A DNA stretch of 35,364 bases, from positions 1 through 35,364 of the forward strand of contig JAAUSC010000057.1 of assembly GCA_012031965.1 (NCBI GenBank). The letters are read 5' to 3'. The translations under genes and the position numbers were made by a program. The notes beneath the pieces are model-generated. The model made no database searches, had not been told where the DNA came from, and worked only from the letters and a program-made list of their open reading frames with translations. Below, piece by piece: positions 1 to 8,908 of the stretch (position 1 is the stretch's first letter; each line of letters begins with the position of its first letter). The stretch comes from Scytonema sp. RU_4_4. Lineage in GTDB: Bacteria; Cyanobacteriota; Cyanobacteriia; Cyanobacteriales; Nostocaceae.

Positions 1-2
1 AA

Positions 3-152
3 AACGGAAAAGGCTTTGGTCTTGTGGGAATGCATGAGCGCATCCGGGGACTTGGAGGTCAGTTGAAGATCAAAAGTCAACCTGGACAAGGGACAGAAAT
101 GCTGGCTGTGGTGCCTCTTGTTACCATAATGAAGATGAGCAGAAACGCATAG
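3..152 (+). pseudogene. 3' fragment of a histidine kinase (HATPase_c tail)
   Basis: The frame starting at base 3 reads [18 protein letters not shown], then [11 protein letters not shown] and AVVPL. This is the G2-box end of the ATPase domain of NarL/DegS-type sensor kinases, which normally ends with a GMRERV-like helix and a GTxVxVxLPL strand. The kinase homology stops at about base 118 and the frame runs out at a TAG at 150-152. The next 30 bases already read, one frame over, as nSTAND protein. The fragment is therefore the end of a kinase gene whose own C-terminus has been replaced. The rest of the kinase lies outside the window. Confidence 0.6.
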
Positions 153-1309
153 AACGTATTTTCACTCAATTAGTACGTCCTGGGGAAGGAACAGAGGATA
201 CCCGCCGATTAGCGACTCGTGCTGATGTAGGGGAAGATAACTGGGAGTTAATAACAACATACCTAGCGAGTCAGGATGCCCGTTTAGTTGTCACTGGGTG
301 GGATGAGGCTACTAATGAAGCAACAGTCGAGGTGGTGCATGAAGCACTGATCAAGGGATGGGAATGCTTACGCCTATGGATGGAAGCTAACCGTGAGTTT
401 CGCACTTGGCAAGAGCGATTGCGGGCATCAATGCGTCAGTGGGAAGCTACTGGAAAGGATGAGGGAGCATTGTTGCGAGGTGTACCTCTTTTCGAGGCAC
501 AAAAGTGGCAACAAAAACGTTCAGATGAACTGACAAAAGAGGAGCAAAATTTCATCTGGGCTAGCGTGGTACTACGAGATCGGGAGAAGCAGGAACGAGA
601 AAGACTCCAGTTAGGTCAAATCGAAGCTCTTGGTTACTATTCACAGGAGCTTTTTAGTCGAGGGCAAGAATTAGATGCGCTAATACTCAGTTTACAAGTA
701 GGGCAGCAACTGACAAGACAAAAAGTCGGCTCTCAAATCCGGAGTCGAGTTGTGGCAGAGTTACGGCAGATGCTTTATAAGGTGAAAGAACGTAATCGCT
801 TGCAAGGGCATAACAATTGGGTCAATAGCGTCTGTTTTAGTCCTGACGGCAAGACCATTGCCTCTGGCAGTGATGACAAAACAATCAAACTCTGGAGCTT
901 AGATGGTTATTTACTCCACACTCTGACAGGGCATGGGAGTCGGGTCAATAAAGTCGTTTTTAGCCCTGACGGCAAGACTATTGCTTCTGGTAGTGAGGAC
1001 ACAACTCTCAAACTCTGGAGCTTAAATGGTCATTTACTCCACACCCTGACAGGACATAAAGATGATATTTGGGGCATCAGTTTCAACCCCGACGGCAAAA
1101 CCATTGCGACTGCCAGTGACGATCAGACGGTCAAACTCTGGAGCTTGGATGGGCAGTTACTTTACACCTTGATTGGTCATCAGGATTGGGTTAGAGGCGT
1201 CAGTTTCACGCCCATGACGGCAAGACCATTCGCTACTGCCAGTAGGGACAAAACCATCAAAGCTCTGGACCTTGGATGGACAGTTACTCTACACCCTAAC
1301 TGGACATGA
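122..1309 (+). pseudogene. nSTAND / WD40-repeat protein, 5' part of a broken gene
   Basis: Homology begins well upstream of the first ATG (332). From base 122 the frame reads [27 protein letters not shown] and [12 protein letters not shown], the conserved end of the winged-helix region that follows the NTPase in novel STAND (nSTAND1) proteins. An amphipathic linker follows (about 380-790), then WD40 blades 1-4 of 42 residues each, with GH dipeptides and KLWS ends. Blade 4 is damaged: its [10 protein letters not shown] core reads [11 protein letters not shown]. The frame is lost at about 1261 and ends at 1309, while the remaining blades continue in another frame from 1272. The NTPase and effector domains are missing, so this is probably a dead remnant of a signal-sensing STAND regulator. 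Confidence 0.8.
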
Positions 1310-2510
1310 GAATTGGGTCGATAGCTTGAGTTTCAACCCCGATGGCAAGACCATTGCTACTGCCAGTAGGGACAAAACCATTAAACTCTGGAGTATAGAG
1401 GGTCACCAACTCCAAACCCTAACTGGGCATGACGATTGGGTCAGGAGCGTCTGTTTTAGCCCTGATGGCAAGACCATTGCTACCGTCAGTGCTGACAAGA
1501 CCGTCAAACTTTGGAGCTTAGATGGTCAGTTACTCCATACCCTAATTGGGCATAGCGATTGGGTCAATAGCGTCTGTTTTAGCCCCGACAGTAAGACTAT
1601 TGCCTCTGCCAGCATGGACCATACCATTAAACTTTGGAACTGTAATATTCAGTTACTCCAAACTCTTACTGGACATAAAGATGAAGTTTTGAGTGTCAGT
1701 TTCAGTCCCAACGGTAATAAAATTGCTTCTGGCAGTGCTGATCAAACCGTCAAACTCTGGAGTATGGATGGTCAGTTACTCCAAAGCCTTACTGGACATA
1801 ACGGTTTAGTCAGCAAGGTCGCTTTCAACCCGAACGGTAAGATTGTTGCCTCTGCCAGTGAGGATAAGACTGTCAAACTCTGGAGTATAGATGGTCAGTT
1901 ACTCCAAACTCTTACTGGACATAACGATTTAATTAATAGCGTAGCTTTTAGCCCTGACGGTAAGACCATCGCCACTGCTAGTAGAGACCATACCGTCAAA
2001 CTCTGGAGTCTAGATGGTCAATTACTCCAAACCCTGAATGCGCATAAAGATTGGGTTAAATGCGTCTGTTTTAGTCCTGATGGTAATACCATTGCGACTT
2101 CTAGTAAGGACGGAACTGTCAAACTTTGGATCTTGGATGGTAAGTTACTTCACACCCTCCAAGGGCATAATGATTGGGTCAGATGCGTAGTTTTCAGCCC
2201 TGACGGTAAGACTATTGCCTCTGCTAGTGATGACAAAACGGTTAAGCTTTGGAGCGTGGATGGTCATTTACTCTACACCTTCCAAGGGCATAACGATGAG
2301 GTCTGGAGTGTCAGTTTTAGCCCTGACGGTAAAATCATCGCTAGTACCAGTGATGACAAAACCATCAAACTCTGGAGTCTAGACGGTCAGGAACTCCAAA
2401 CCCTTACGGGACATAAAGATTGGGTTAAAAGCGTCAGTTTTAGCCCCGACGGTAAAATCATCGCCACTGCCAGTACAGACAAATCGGTGATTTTGTGGAA
2501 GTTAGATCTA
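795..2510 (+). repeat. Tandem 126-bp WD40-coding repeats
   Basis: Fourteen consecutive units of about 126 bp each encode one WD40 blade. Nucleotide similarity is high in the segments coding for SPDGKTIA and [10 protein letters not shown], which suggests amplification and homogenisation by recombination. The fourth unit (about 1170-1270) carries the indels that break the frame. Confidence 0.8.
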
Positions 2511-2642
2511 GACCGATGGATGATACTGTCGAATTTAGATTTACATGAGCTATTGATACGTGCGCATGATTGGGCACATGATTATCTGAAAACTAATCCT
2601 AATGTTACGCCTTTGCGACGGAATTTGACTTCAGTCGCCTGA
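1272..2642 (+). pseudogene. WD40-repeat protein, 3' part of the broken nSTAND gene
   Basis: This part encodes ten further WD40 blades of about 42 residues, each with a TGHxDWV-like opening, an [10 protein letters not shown] core and a D(K/H)TVKLWS ending. It closes with a short tail, DLHELLIRAHDWAHDYL, of the kind that ends many cyanobacterial nSTAND-WD40 proteins. The ATG at 1272 falls inside a blade (MDGQLLYTL), has no ribosome binding site, and simply marks where the frame reopens after a +1 shift near 1261. With the upstream part the propeller region has 14 blades, or two seven-bladed propellers, which act as protein-interaction scaffolds. It could still be translated as a free propeller, but I think it is the second half of one inactivated gene. 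Confidence 0.8.
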
Positions 2643-2658
2643 GGCGAGATTGTCACAT

Positions 2659-4050
2659 TTATTTACGTGATGAAGCGCCGTTGAAAGAAAACTGCTCTAA
2701 CTCCTGTCGCAAACGATACAAAATCGTATTTGGTTCCACCTCAGCTAGGATTTCTTTAATAACCGTACTCGCTCCCAATTGTCCCCAAGAGCAGCCTTTT
2801 TCTAGATATAGTTGTGCTGCTTTTCCCACAGCATATGCTCCGTAGCCTGCTATACCAGCTTGCGTGATTGCAGTTCCAGTATAAGCAGTGACATTTATCG
2901 GGTTTTCTCCAGAAGCAATTGCAGCGGTACTCTTACCCAAACCTAACAGCAAACTGCTACCTAGTTCTCCTAGCAGTAAGCCACCAGAACTCAGTAAAAT
3001 TGTTTTTAAAATCTTCCCTGCTTCGTAGCCAGTCATGGGTAAACCGTACAGACGTGCTAGCGAGCGAATTAAAGCTAAATCAGCAACTGTTCCGCCTAGA
3101 ATATCTAAAAAGGCTATGGGATTTAGCCCGACTGCCAAAGCTTTGTATTTGGTAAATTGCCAAATCAGGTCTTCTGCTTGTTGTTGGCGTAAGTCGAGGG
3201 TTTTTTGGGCGATCGCCTCTTGTGCATCCCGCGCTTGGATGAGTGCGTTTAAAGCTAAGAGCGATCGCCCTTCACGATTGAGAATTTTAAGAATTGTTTC
3301 TTTCAGTTCATCTATTTGTGGCGATGGTGTCTCCCATTCATGTGCAACACCACCATCAGACCATTCAACGCGCACTTCCATTGGTGCAGGTTCCGCCGCC
3401 ACCATAACAATTTCATCAGGTTTTAAGGGCTTTCCTTGGGGATTTGCTGCACCCAACTGTTGTAAATTATTGTAAATTGCTGTTTTGTCTGTATCTGGGT
3501 AAAGGTCTATCTTGTTAAACACCAAAATCAGAGGTTTCTGCGCCTCACGCAATTCACATAGCATCCGATACTCAGTGCGGGTAATATCGCCAGACACGAC
3601 AAATAGAATGAGATCTGCTTGAAGCACAACTTCCCGCGCCATGTGCGCCCGAGATTCACCTTCAATTTCATCTAAGCCTGGTGTATCAATTAACTCCACC
3701 TGTACCTTACCGCCAGGATTCCAGCGTATAGAACGAGGATACTGAGTGACACCGTTAAGGGGACCAGTTTGTAAAATCTTTTGTCCCACTAAAGCATTTA
3801 ACACCGCTGACTTTCCACGACTTACCAAACCAAAAGCAGCGATACGAATCACGTTATAGTCTAGTTTGTTGAGTGTCGAGGTCAAAACCTCTAACTCTGG
3901 TTTTACCAAACCTGCTAATTGAGAGTTTGATGACGACTGTGCTGGTTTGCGAAGATTTCCATACCAAGACAGCGCAAGGCTTAGACTAGCACGCGCACGG
4001 TTTAAGTGAGTTTCTTGCAGGTTCTTTGACACTGGGTTAGGTTGAGTCAA
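2659..4050 (-). CDS. Era/YcjF-type GTPase with C-terminal DUF697 domain
   Basis: A 463-residue protein with a complete P-loop GTPase domain: Walker A GLVSRGKS (residues 74-81), a G3 box DTPG (122-125) and a G4 box NKIDL (179-183). The C-terminal ~150 residues (about 300-455) are hydrophobic and glycine-rich, with NPIAFLDILGGTVADLALI and GYGAYAVGKA segments typical of DUF697. That domain is found in membrane-associated Era-like GTPases of cyanobacteria and in YcjF. There is no signal peptide, so it is probably a cytoplasmic protein that binds the inner or thylakoid membrane. The ATG at 4050 is the natural start. The gene is convergent with the broken WD40 gene, only 16 bp away, and has no obvious operon partner. 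The cellular role of this family is not settled. Confidence 0.88.
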   Translation of the reverse strand: MTQPNPVSKNLQETHLNRARASLSLALSWYGNLRKPAQSSSNSQLAGLVKPELEVLTSTLNKLDYNVIRIAAFGLVSRGKSAVLNALVGQKILQTGPLNGVTQYPRSIRWNPGGKVQVELIDTPGLDEIEGESRAHMAREVVLQADLILFVVSGDITRTEYRMLCELREAQKPLILVFNKIDLYPDTDKTAIYNNLQQLGAANPQGKPLKPDEIVMVAAEPAPMEVRVEWSDGGVAHEWETPSPQIDELKETILKILNREGRSLLALNALIQARDAQEAIAQKTLDLRQQQAEDLIWQFTKYKALAVGLNPIAFLDILGGTVADLALIRSLARLYGLPMTGYEAGKILKTILLSSGGLLLGELGSSLLLGLGKSTAAIASGENPINVTAYTGTAITQAGIAGYGAYAVGKAAQLYLEKGCSWGQLGASTVIKEILAEVEPNTILYRLRQELEQFSFNGASSRK

Positions 4051-4060
4051 GACTATACTA

Positions 4061-4095
4061 ATTTTAGATTTTAGATTTTAGATTTTAGATTTTAG
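4061..4095. repeat. Heptanucleotide tandem repeat, (ATTTTAG)x5
   Basis: Five perfect copies of ATTTTAG directly upstream of the GTPase start. They resemble the short tandemly repeated repetitive (STRR) heptamers described in heterocystous cyanobacteria. Copy number in such arrays is usually variable. Confidence 0.9.
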
Positions 4096-4158
4096 ATTGG
4101 AAAAATTAAGCTCACAGCTTAAGTAGGTCGGTACAAATAAAGTTAACGATGTTTTGGC

Positions 4159-4207
4159 AGTCATTAGTCATTAGTCATTAGTCATTAGTCATTAGTCATT
4201 AGTCATT
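4159..4207. repeat. Heptanucleotide tandem repeat, (AGTCATT)x7
   Basis: Seven perfect copies of AGTCATT, a second STRR-type array about 60 bp from the first and of different sequence. No function is evident. Confidence 0.92.
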
Positions 4208-4468
4208 AGGAGCCAGCACGAATAACGGCTTTCCCGCGCCCTGGTATCTGGCGTTCATTAGGAATCGCGCAGAAATAAATTACCTATTTGCTGAGGGGGA
4301 AGAAAGATTCAAATCGTTTTGAGGTACAATCCGATAGTTCCAGTCCCCATGAAACTCAGACTTTTCCAAGCGAACGCTTGACAGTTCTTTATCACTAATT
4401 TTTATGCTCTTTTGATACTTGTTTTCATCAAGAAGAGCTTTAATTGTCAGTCCTTAATCAGTAGTTTC

Positions 4469-4499
4469 ACGCCAAGGAGAAGAGCTTATCCCCTTGCGT
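4469..4499 (-). repeat. tps intergenic hairpin, copy A (after tpsA4)
   Basis: On the minus (sense) strand this folds as ACGC/GCGT plus AAGGGGA/TCTCCTT with an 8-base loop and one bulged base. One pair is G-U in sense RNA and would be A-C in antisense RNA. It lies 22-52 bases beyond the tpsA4 stop, after two ACAGAGATAAAAA copies. No U-tract follows it. Confidence 0.75.
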
Positions 4500-4520
4500 A
4501 ATAATTTTTATCTCTGTTTT

Positions 4521-7500
4521 TTATCTCTGTGCTGAACAACTGTTAGCAGGTGTTTGCGGCTCACGCTGTGGACCAGTTTTAGTGGGGTCATAAGCGACCA
4601 GAGTCACCTCACCTTTTTCATTGAATATCCATCCTCGTGCAGGGACTATGGGTTTGTCTGTTGCACTGGTAGATGTGGTGGATGGCTGTTTGTGAGTTGT
4701 CGTTGTTACATTCACCTGACTAGCGATAGGCTTGACTAAATCCACACGCACGTTATCACTGCTGAGGATTTTACTGGGATCAGTTGGAAATCCGCCACGT
4801 CCGGTGATGATAAATTCACCTCCTCCTCGTAGACAGGGATTTTGAGCTATCTGTTGTGCGGGGTCTGTAACAGTTTCTGGGAATTCAATTAACCCCTGAC
4901 TTGGGTCAATATCGGGTGTATTGAATTGCACAGTCCCACTGAACTGCGGACCAGCTTCAGAAGAGGCAGAGATGATGCTATCTGGGGAAACAAATCTACC
5001 TGCGGTGGTTGTAATGATGACCTCTCCTCCGTAACCTTGTTGGGCTTTAGCAGTGATTTCGCTCTTTTCCAGGGTTACTAAGTTACCAGTGTCAATGGTA
5101 ATGCTACCCCCATCAGCCGTGCCTGTGGCATTTGTGGTGATGCTGCTGTTACGGCGTAAGATTAAGTCGAGAGAATTCAGGCTAATGTTGCCCTCTCCTC
5201 CACTGGTGTTGGCGCTGATAATCGCCTGGTTATCCAGCCGGATATCTTTAGCAGTCGTAACTTTTATATTACCTGCAGCACCATTTCCGAAATTACTAGT
5301 AGAGATTCTACCGCCATTGTTCACAAAGAGCGATCGTGCTGTGATATCAATGCCGCCTGCATTGCCCACAGCTGCGCTTTCCACATCACTGAAGATACCA
5401 CTGCGAGTATCATAGTTGTTATTCACTCCCGTAATTGTGACCGCATCACGAATATTAAGCCTCACATTTCCTGCATTGCCATTACCCGCAGGCGCTGTTT
5501 GAGAGGCAGTACGAACCAAGGTATTGAGTTGACCTCCATTGGTCAATTCGAGTGAGCCTGCAGTAATGTTGATTTCGCCACCGTTGCCCACACCCCCCGA
5601 TTCTACAGTACTGAAGGCGGCACTGGGGAATCCGTTTGTCGGATTCACTCCAGAAAAAGAGACTATATCTGTAGCATTAATCCTCACACTACCCGCATCT
5701 CCTGTACCAGATGTGCTAGCAATGAGTTGCGCCCCATCTGCGAGTGAGACTGACCTGGCTTGTAGTTCAATGTTACCACCTTTACCCTCTCCCCCTTTTT
5801 CGACACTACTGAAAACAAAACTGGGGTTTCTGTATTTCTGATTCACTCCAGACAAAGAGATTGTATCGGTAGCATTAATTTTCACACTGCCTGCATCCCC
5901 CTTGCTAGAGGTGCTGGCAGACAGTTGAGCGCCATCAGTGATTGAGACTGAGCTAGCCTGGAGTTCAATGTTACCACCTTTGCCTTCTGCCCCAGTGTTT
6001 ACACTACTGAAGATGCCACTATAGACACCATTATTATTCACTCCCGCAATCGTGATGCCGTTGCGAATATCAAGTTTCACATCTCCTGCATTGCCTTTAC
6101 CTGCAGAAGCTGTTTCTGAAGCACCACGGACAAAGGTATTGAGTTGACCACCATTTGTTAACTCAAGTGAGCCTGCGGTAATGTAGATTTCGCCACCGTT
6201 GCCCACACCTCCAGCTTCTACGGTACTGAAGGCTGCACTGGGGAATCCGTTTGTTGCACTCACTCCAGAAAAAGAGACTGCATCGGTAGCATTAATTTTC
6301 ATACTGCCCGCATCACCCTTGCCATAGGTGCTGGCAATGAGTTGCGCACCATCAGTGATTGAGACTGAGCTAGCCTGGAGTTCGATATTGCCACCTTTGC
6401 CTTCTGCACCTGTGCCTAAAGTGTTGAAGATACCACTGGCAGTACCATTATTATCTACCCCGGTAAAAGAGATTGTATCAGTGGCATTAATCCTCACACT
6501 GCCTGCATCCCCTTTGCCAGATGTACTGGCAACTAGTTGCGCACCATCAGTCACTGAAACCGATCTAGCCTGCAATTCGATGTTCCCTGCATTACCTTCT
6601 GCTCCCGTGCCCACACTGCTGAAGATACCAGTTCTGGAGCTTTCGCTCCCTTTTCCATCAAAAGAGATATTTCCATCAGCAGAAACATTCACATTGCCTG
6701 CATTCCCCTGTCCTAACGTAGAAGAGCTAAGATAAGAACCTCCTGCGAAAGAAACATTCTCAGAGACATTAATTTGAATATTTCCAGCATTGGCTAATCT
6801 ACCAGCTTCTGCTTGTCCAAAGGTCGTGGTGAACAATGAAGCACCATTGGTTACAGAGAAATCACGCGCTTTGATTGTAATATCTCCACCTTTACCAGTA
6901 CTGTCTTCGCCTACAGCAGTACTTGCTAAAGTGTTTGCCCCATCAAAAAAGACAGCAGCATCAGGAGCGTCAATAACTATATTGCCTGCATTTCCTCCAC
7001 CAGAGGTAGCGGCTTGCAGCTGGGAGCGACTTCCTACAGAAATAGACTCAGAAGCCTTGAGTTCGATATTCCCTGCATTCCCTTGTCCTAAAGTGGAAGC
7101 AAGGACGCCGCTGTTAGATAAAGAGAGGGAGGGCGTATTGATAATAATATCAGCACCATTCCCTGTACCTGACGAACCCACAAAACTAACTAAAAAAGCG
7201 AAGCCCTCGAAGTTATTATTGGTGGATTCGCCTGTTAAGGAGACTTTATCCTTAGCTGTGATGGTTACCCTTCCTGCATTTCCTTCTCCGTTAGTGGCAG
7301 AACCTATCAAAATATTGCCGATTCCTTCCAGGGTTCCTGTGTTGATGACCACATTTCCTGCGTTTCCTGGTTCTATGATGCTAGAACTATCCAATGAAAA
7401 GTTGCCTGTTGAGTTAACGATTCCACTAGGAGAGCCACTTCTTCCTTCGATTTTCACCCTATCTGTAGCATCAATTTTAATATCACCTGCTTGAGCGCCC

Positions 7501-8390
7501 GGAGTTCCTAAACCTGACTCTATTCCAGCATAAAAAAGACTTCCTCCCGAAAGCTCTAAATTTCGGGCATTAATCCCAATATTGCCTCCCCCGCCTCCGC
7601 TAACATAGACGTAAGCGCTATTGGTGAGCGATACATCACCTCGTTGGACTCCCACAGGAAAACTCAAGCTTCCATCGCCATTCAATCCCACCGTTCCGGC
7701 TGCAGATAATCCTCCTAATTCAACTTGTCCTCCTCGTGCAAACAGTCCTCCACCATTCAAGCTCACATTACCGCCTACCAGTGCCAAAGATTTTTCTTCA
7801 GGAACAGTAAGACTAGTAGATTGAGTTGTAATGCTTTGCGGATTATCCCGATATCTCAACCCAATCGGAATATTGATAGTCAACAATGGTGGTGCTTGCG
7901 GGTCAGTCGCGCTAAACTCAAACCCATTGTCAAACACGAAACTATTCGCCGTACTCCCCAAAAACGAACCACCAATATTCAAACTGGCATTTGGTCCAAA
8001 AACAATCCCTGCTGGATTGAGTAAAAACAAGTTCGCTGCGCCATTGGCTTTTATCAAACCATCAATACTAGAAATAGAACCACCAGTCACCCGGCTGATA
8101 ATGTTTTGTATGCTATTTGCATTGTTGAAGTTTGCCGAGCCACCTGTGGGAACAGAAAATTCTTTGAAGCTGTGAAAAAGGTTTGTTCCCCTTGTTGTAC
8201 CGTCGTTGATGTTGAAATTTTTTCCATCGGGGCTGGTGACGGTGGTGGATACAGTTCCATCAGCAGAAACTTGCTGCGCAACTGCGTTGGACAGAGGCAT
8301 TAAAGCACCTATGGTGCATAGGGGTAAAGTAAATAAGAACGATGCTGCCTTTGGAAGACTCACTTGGGGCGATCGCCTACATTGTTTCAT
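4521..8390 (-). CDS. TPS exoprotein (filamentous haemagglutinin-type), tpsA4
   Basis: An exported giant protein of about 1289 residues. A signal peptide (MKQCRRSP, then a hydrophobic LLFTLPLCTIGAL-like core, cleaved near AVAQ) precedes a TPS secretion domain (about 40-190) with GTNLFHSFKEFSVP and FLLNPAGIVFGPNA. This domain targets the chain to an outer-membrane TpsB transporter. The middle is a repeat-rich beta-helix with four copies of a DGAQL(I/V/S)AST...GDAGS unit spaced by FSGVN and GGEINITAGSLELTNGG units. The C-terminal ~130 residues (NPCLRGGGEF to NSCSAQR) are almost the same as in the neighbouring paralogues. The start is set at ATG 8390; a TTG two codons upstream is unlikely. It is the last gene of the minus-strand array. 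Likely roles are adhesion or surface structure, inferred from the family. Confidence 0.9.
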   Translation of the reverse strand: MKQCRRSPQVSLPKAASFLFTLPLCTIGALMPLSNAVAQQVSADGTVSTTVTSPDGKNFNINDGTTRGTNLFHSFKEFSVPTGGSANFNNANSIQNIISRVTGGSISSIDGLIKANGAANLFLLNPAGIVFGPNASLNIGGSFLGSTANSFVFDNGFEFSATDPQAPPLLTINIPIGLRYRDNPQSITTQSTSLTVPEEKSLALVGGNVSLNGGGLFARGGQVELGGLSAAGTVGLNGDGSLSFPVGVQRGDVSLTNSAYVYVSGGGGGNIGINARNLELSGGSLFYAGIESGLGTPGAQAGDIKIDATDRVKIEGRSGSPSGIVNSTGNFSLDSSSIIEPGNAGNVVINTGTLEGIGNILIGSATNGEGNAGRVTITAKDKVSLTGESTNNNFEGFAFLVSFVGSSGTGNGADIIINTPSLSLSNSGVLASTLGQGNAGNIELKASESISVGSRSQLQAATSGGGNAGNIVIDAPDAAVFFDGANTLASTAVGEDSTGKGGDITIKARDFSVTNGASLFTTTFGQAEAGRLANAGNIQINVSENVSFAGGSYLSSSTLGQGNAGNVNVSADGNISFDGKGSESSRTGIFSSVGTGAEGNAGNIELQARSVSVTDGAQLVASTSGKGDAGSVRINATDTISFTGVDNNGTASGIFNTLGTGAEGKGGNIELQASSVSITDGAQLIASTYGKGDAGSMKINATDAVSFSGVSATNGFPSAAFSTVEAGGVGNGGEIYITAGSLELTNGGQLNTFVRGASETASAGKGNAGDVKLDIRNGITIAGVNNNGVYSGIFSSVNTGAEGKGGNIELQASSVSITDGAQLSASTSSKGDAGSVKINATDTISLSGVNQKYRNPSFVFSSVEKGGEGKGGNIELQARSVSLADGAQLIASTSGTGDAGSVRINATDIVSFSGVNPTNGFPSAAFSTVESGGVGNGGEINITAGSLELTNGGQLNTLVRTASQTAPAGNGNAGNVRLNIRDAVTITGVNNNYDTRSGIFSDVESAAVGNAGGIDITARSLFVNNGGRISTSNFGNGAAGNIKVTTAKDIRLDNQAIISANTSGGEGNISLNSLDLILRRNSSITTNATGTADGGSITIDTGNLVTLEKSEITAKAQQGYGGEVIITTTAGRFVSPDSIISASSEAGPQFSGTVQFNTPDIDPSQGLIEFPETVTDPAQQIAQNPCLRGGGEFIITGRGGFPTDPSKILSSDNVRVDLVKPIASQVNVTTTTHKQPSTTSTSATDKPIVPARGWIFNEKGEVTLVAYDPTKTGPQREPQTPANSCSAQR

Positions 8391-8444
8391 ATTCAATGCG
8401 TTTGTTATAAAGAATTTTTGACAGAGACTATAATCAGTATTTTC

Positions 8445-8475
8445 ACGCTAAGGGGAAGAGCTTATCCCCTTGCGT
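8445..8475 (-). repeat. tps intergenic hairpin, copy B (before tpsA4)
   Basis: The sense strand pairs ACGC/GCGT and AAGGGGA/TCCCCTT, all Watson-Crick, with one bulged A. It lies in the 93-bp spacer between the tpsA3 remnant stop (8484) and the tpsA4 ATG (8390). It is followed by the conserved leader GTCAAAAATTCTTTATAAC. Confidence 0.8.
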
Positions 8476-8483
8476 AATAATTA

Positions 8484-8757
8484 TTATCTCTGTGATGTTT
8501 GCGGTGAGCGTTGTGGACCAGTTTTGGTGGGGTCATAAGCGACCAGCGTCACCTCACCTTTTTCATTGAATATCCATCCTCGTGCAGGGACTATGGGTTT
8601 GTCTGTTGCACTGGTAGATGTGGTGGATGGCTGACTCTTAGTTGTCCTTGTTGAATTCACTGTACTAACAACAGGTTTGACCAAATCTACACGCACGTTA
8701 TCACTGCTGAGGATTTGATTAGGATTAGATGGAAATCCGCCACGTCCGGTGATGGTG
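8484..8757 (-). pseudogene. tpsA3 remnant, 3' end of a TPS exoprotein gene
   Basis: The last ~90 codons of a TPS exoprotein: FTITGRGGFPSNPNQILSS, DNVRVDLVKPVVS, PSTTSTSATDKP, GWIFNEKGEVTLVAY, then SPQTSQR and a stop. Homology ends abruptly at about 8757, with an in-frame TGA just upstream, and the rest of the gene is gone. The end also lacks the C-terminal cysteine (NSCSAQR in intact paralogues). Its NPNQILSS variant links it to the relic at 24025 and to tpsA5 rather than to its neighbours, which have TDPSK. The matching 5' end of the gene survives at 10106-10165. Confidence 0.85.
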
Positions 8758-8817
8758 AAAGAACTGCCTACACCTTTTCAACTGTAGCGCAAGTGGTTGC
8801 CAAGAAAAGTGGATGTG

Positions 8818-8839
8818 ATTACGTATAATATTACGTATA
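8818..8839 (+). promoter_or_regulatory. Probable promoter/operator of the toxin-antitoxin operon
   Basis: Two direct copies of ATTACGTATA (8818-8827 and 8830-8839), each with a TACGTA palindromic core, spaced by two bases. A TATAAT (8824-8829) could be a -10 box. Repeated palindromes over the -10 region are typical of the operators that Phd/YefM antitoxins bind to repress their own operon. This is inference from position and symmetry. Confidence 0.5.
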
Positions 8840-8908
8840 AGCAGGAGCTTCAACGCAGCATTCTCAATTTTCTTGATATCTAGTAAACCTTGGACAGGCG
8901 CTCAAACA

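Larger units (their letters stand above)
4051..4468. other. Intergenic spacer with heptamer arrays
   Basis: This ~420-bp spacer lies between tpsA4 (ending at 4521) and the start of the GTPase gene. It holds two different heptanucleotide tandem arrays (listed separately) and otherwise AT-rich sequence without a convincing reading frame. The GTPase promoter must lie in this stretch, but no clear -35/-10 pair stands out. Confidence 0.6.

Noticed and set aside
3035-3475. A 146-codon plus-strand frame
   Set aside because: It is antisense to the GTPase gene, whose motifs are complete in the other direction.
4469-4499. tps intergenic hairpins as ordinary Rho-independent terminators
   Set aside because: On the sense strand they are followed by GAAA(A/C)TACTG, not a U-run. 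Poly-T lies only on the antisense side, where no gene would use it.
5053-7824. Several plus-strand reading frames of 100-234 codons rich in Pro, Leu, Val and Ala, antisense to tpsA4; similar ones lie antisense to tpsA1 and tpsA2
   Set aside because: They mirror the repetitive Gly/Asn/Ser-rich codons of the tpsA genes, recur at the same places in each paralogue, and have no ribosome binding sites or recognisable domains.
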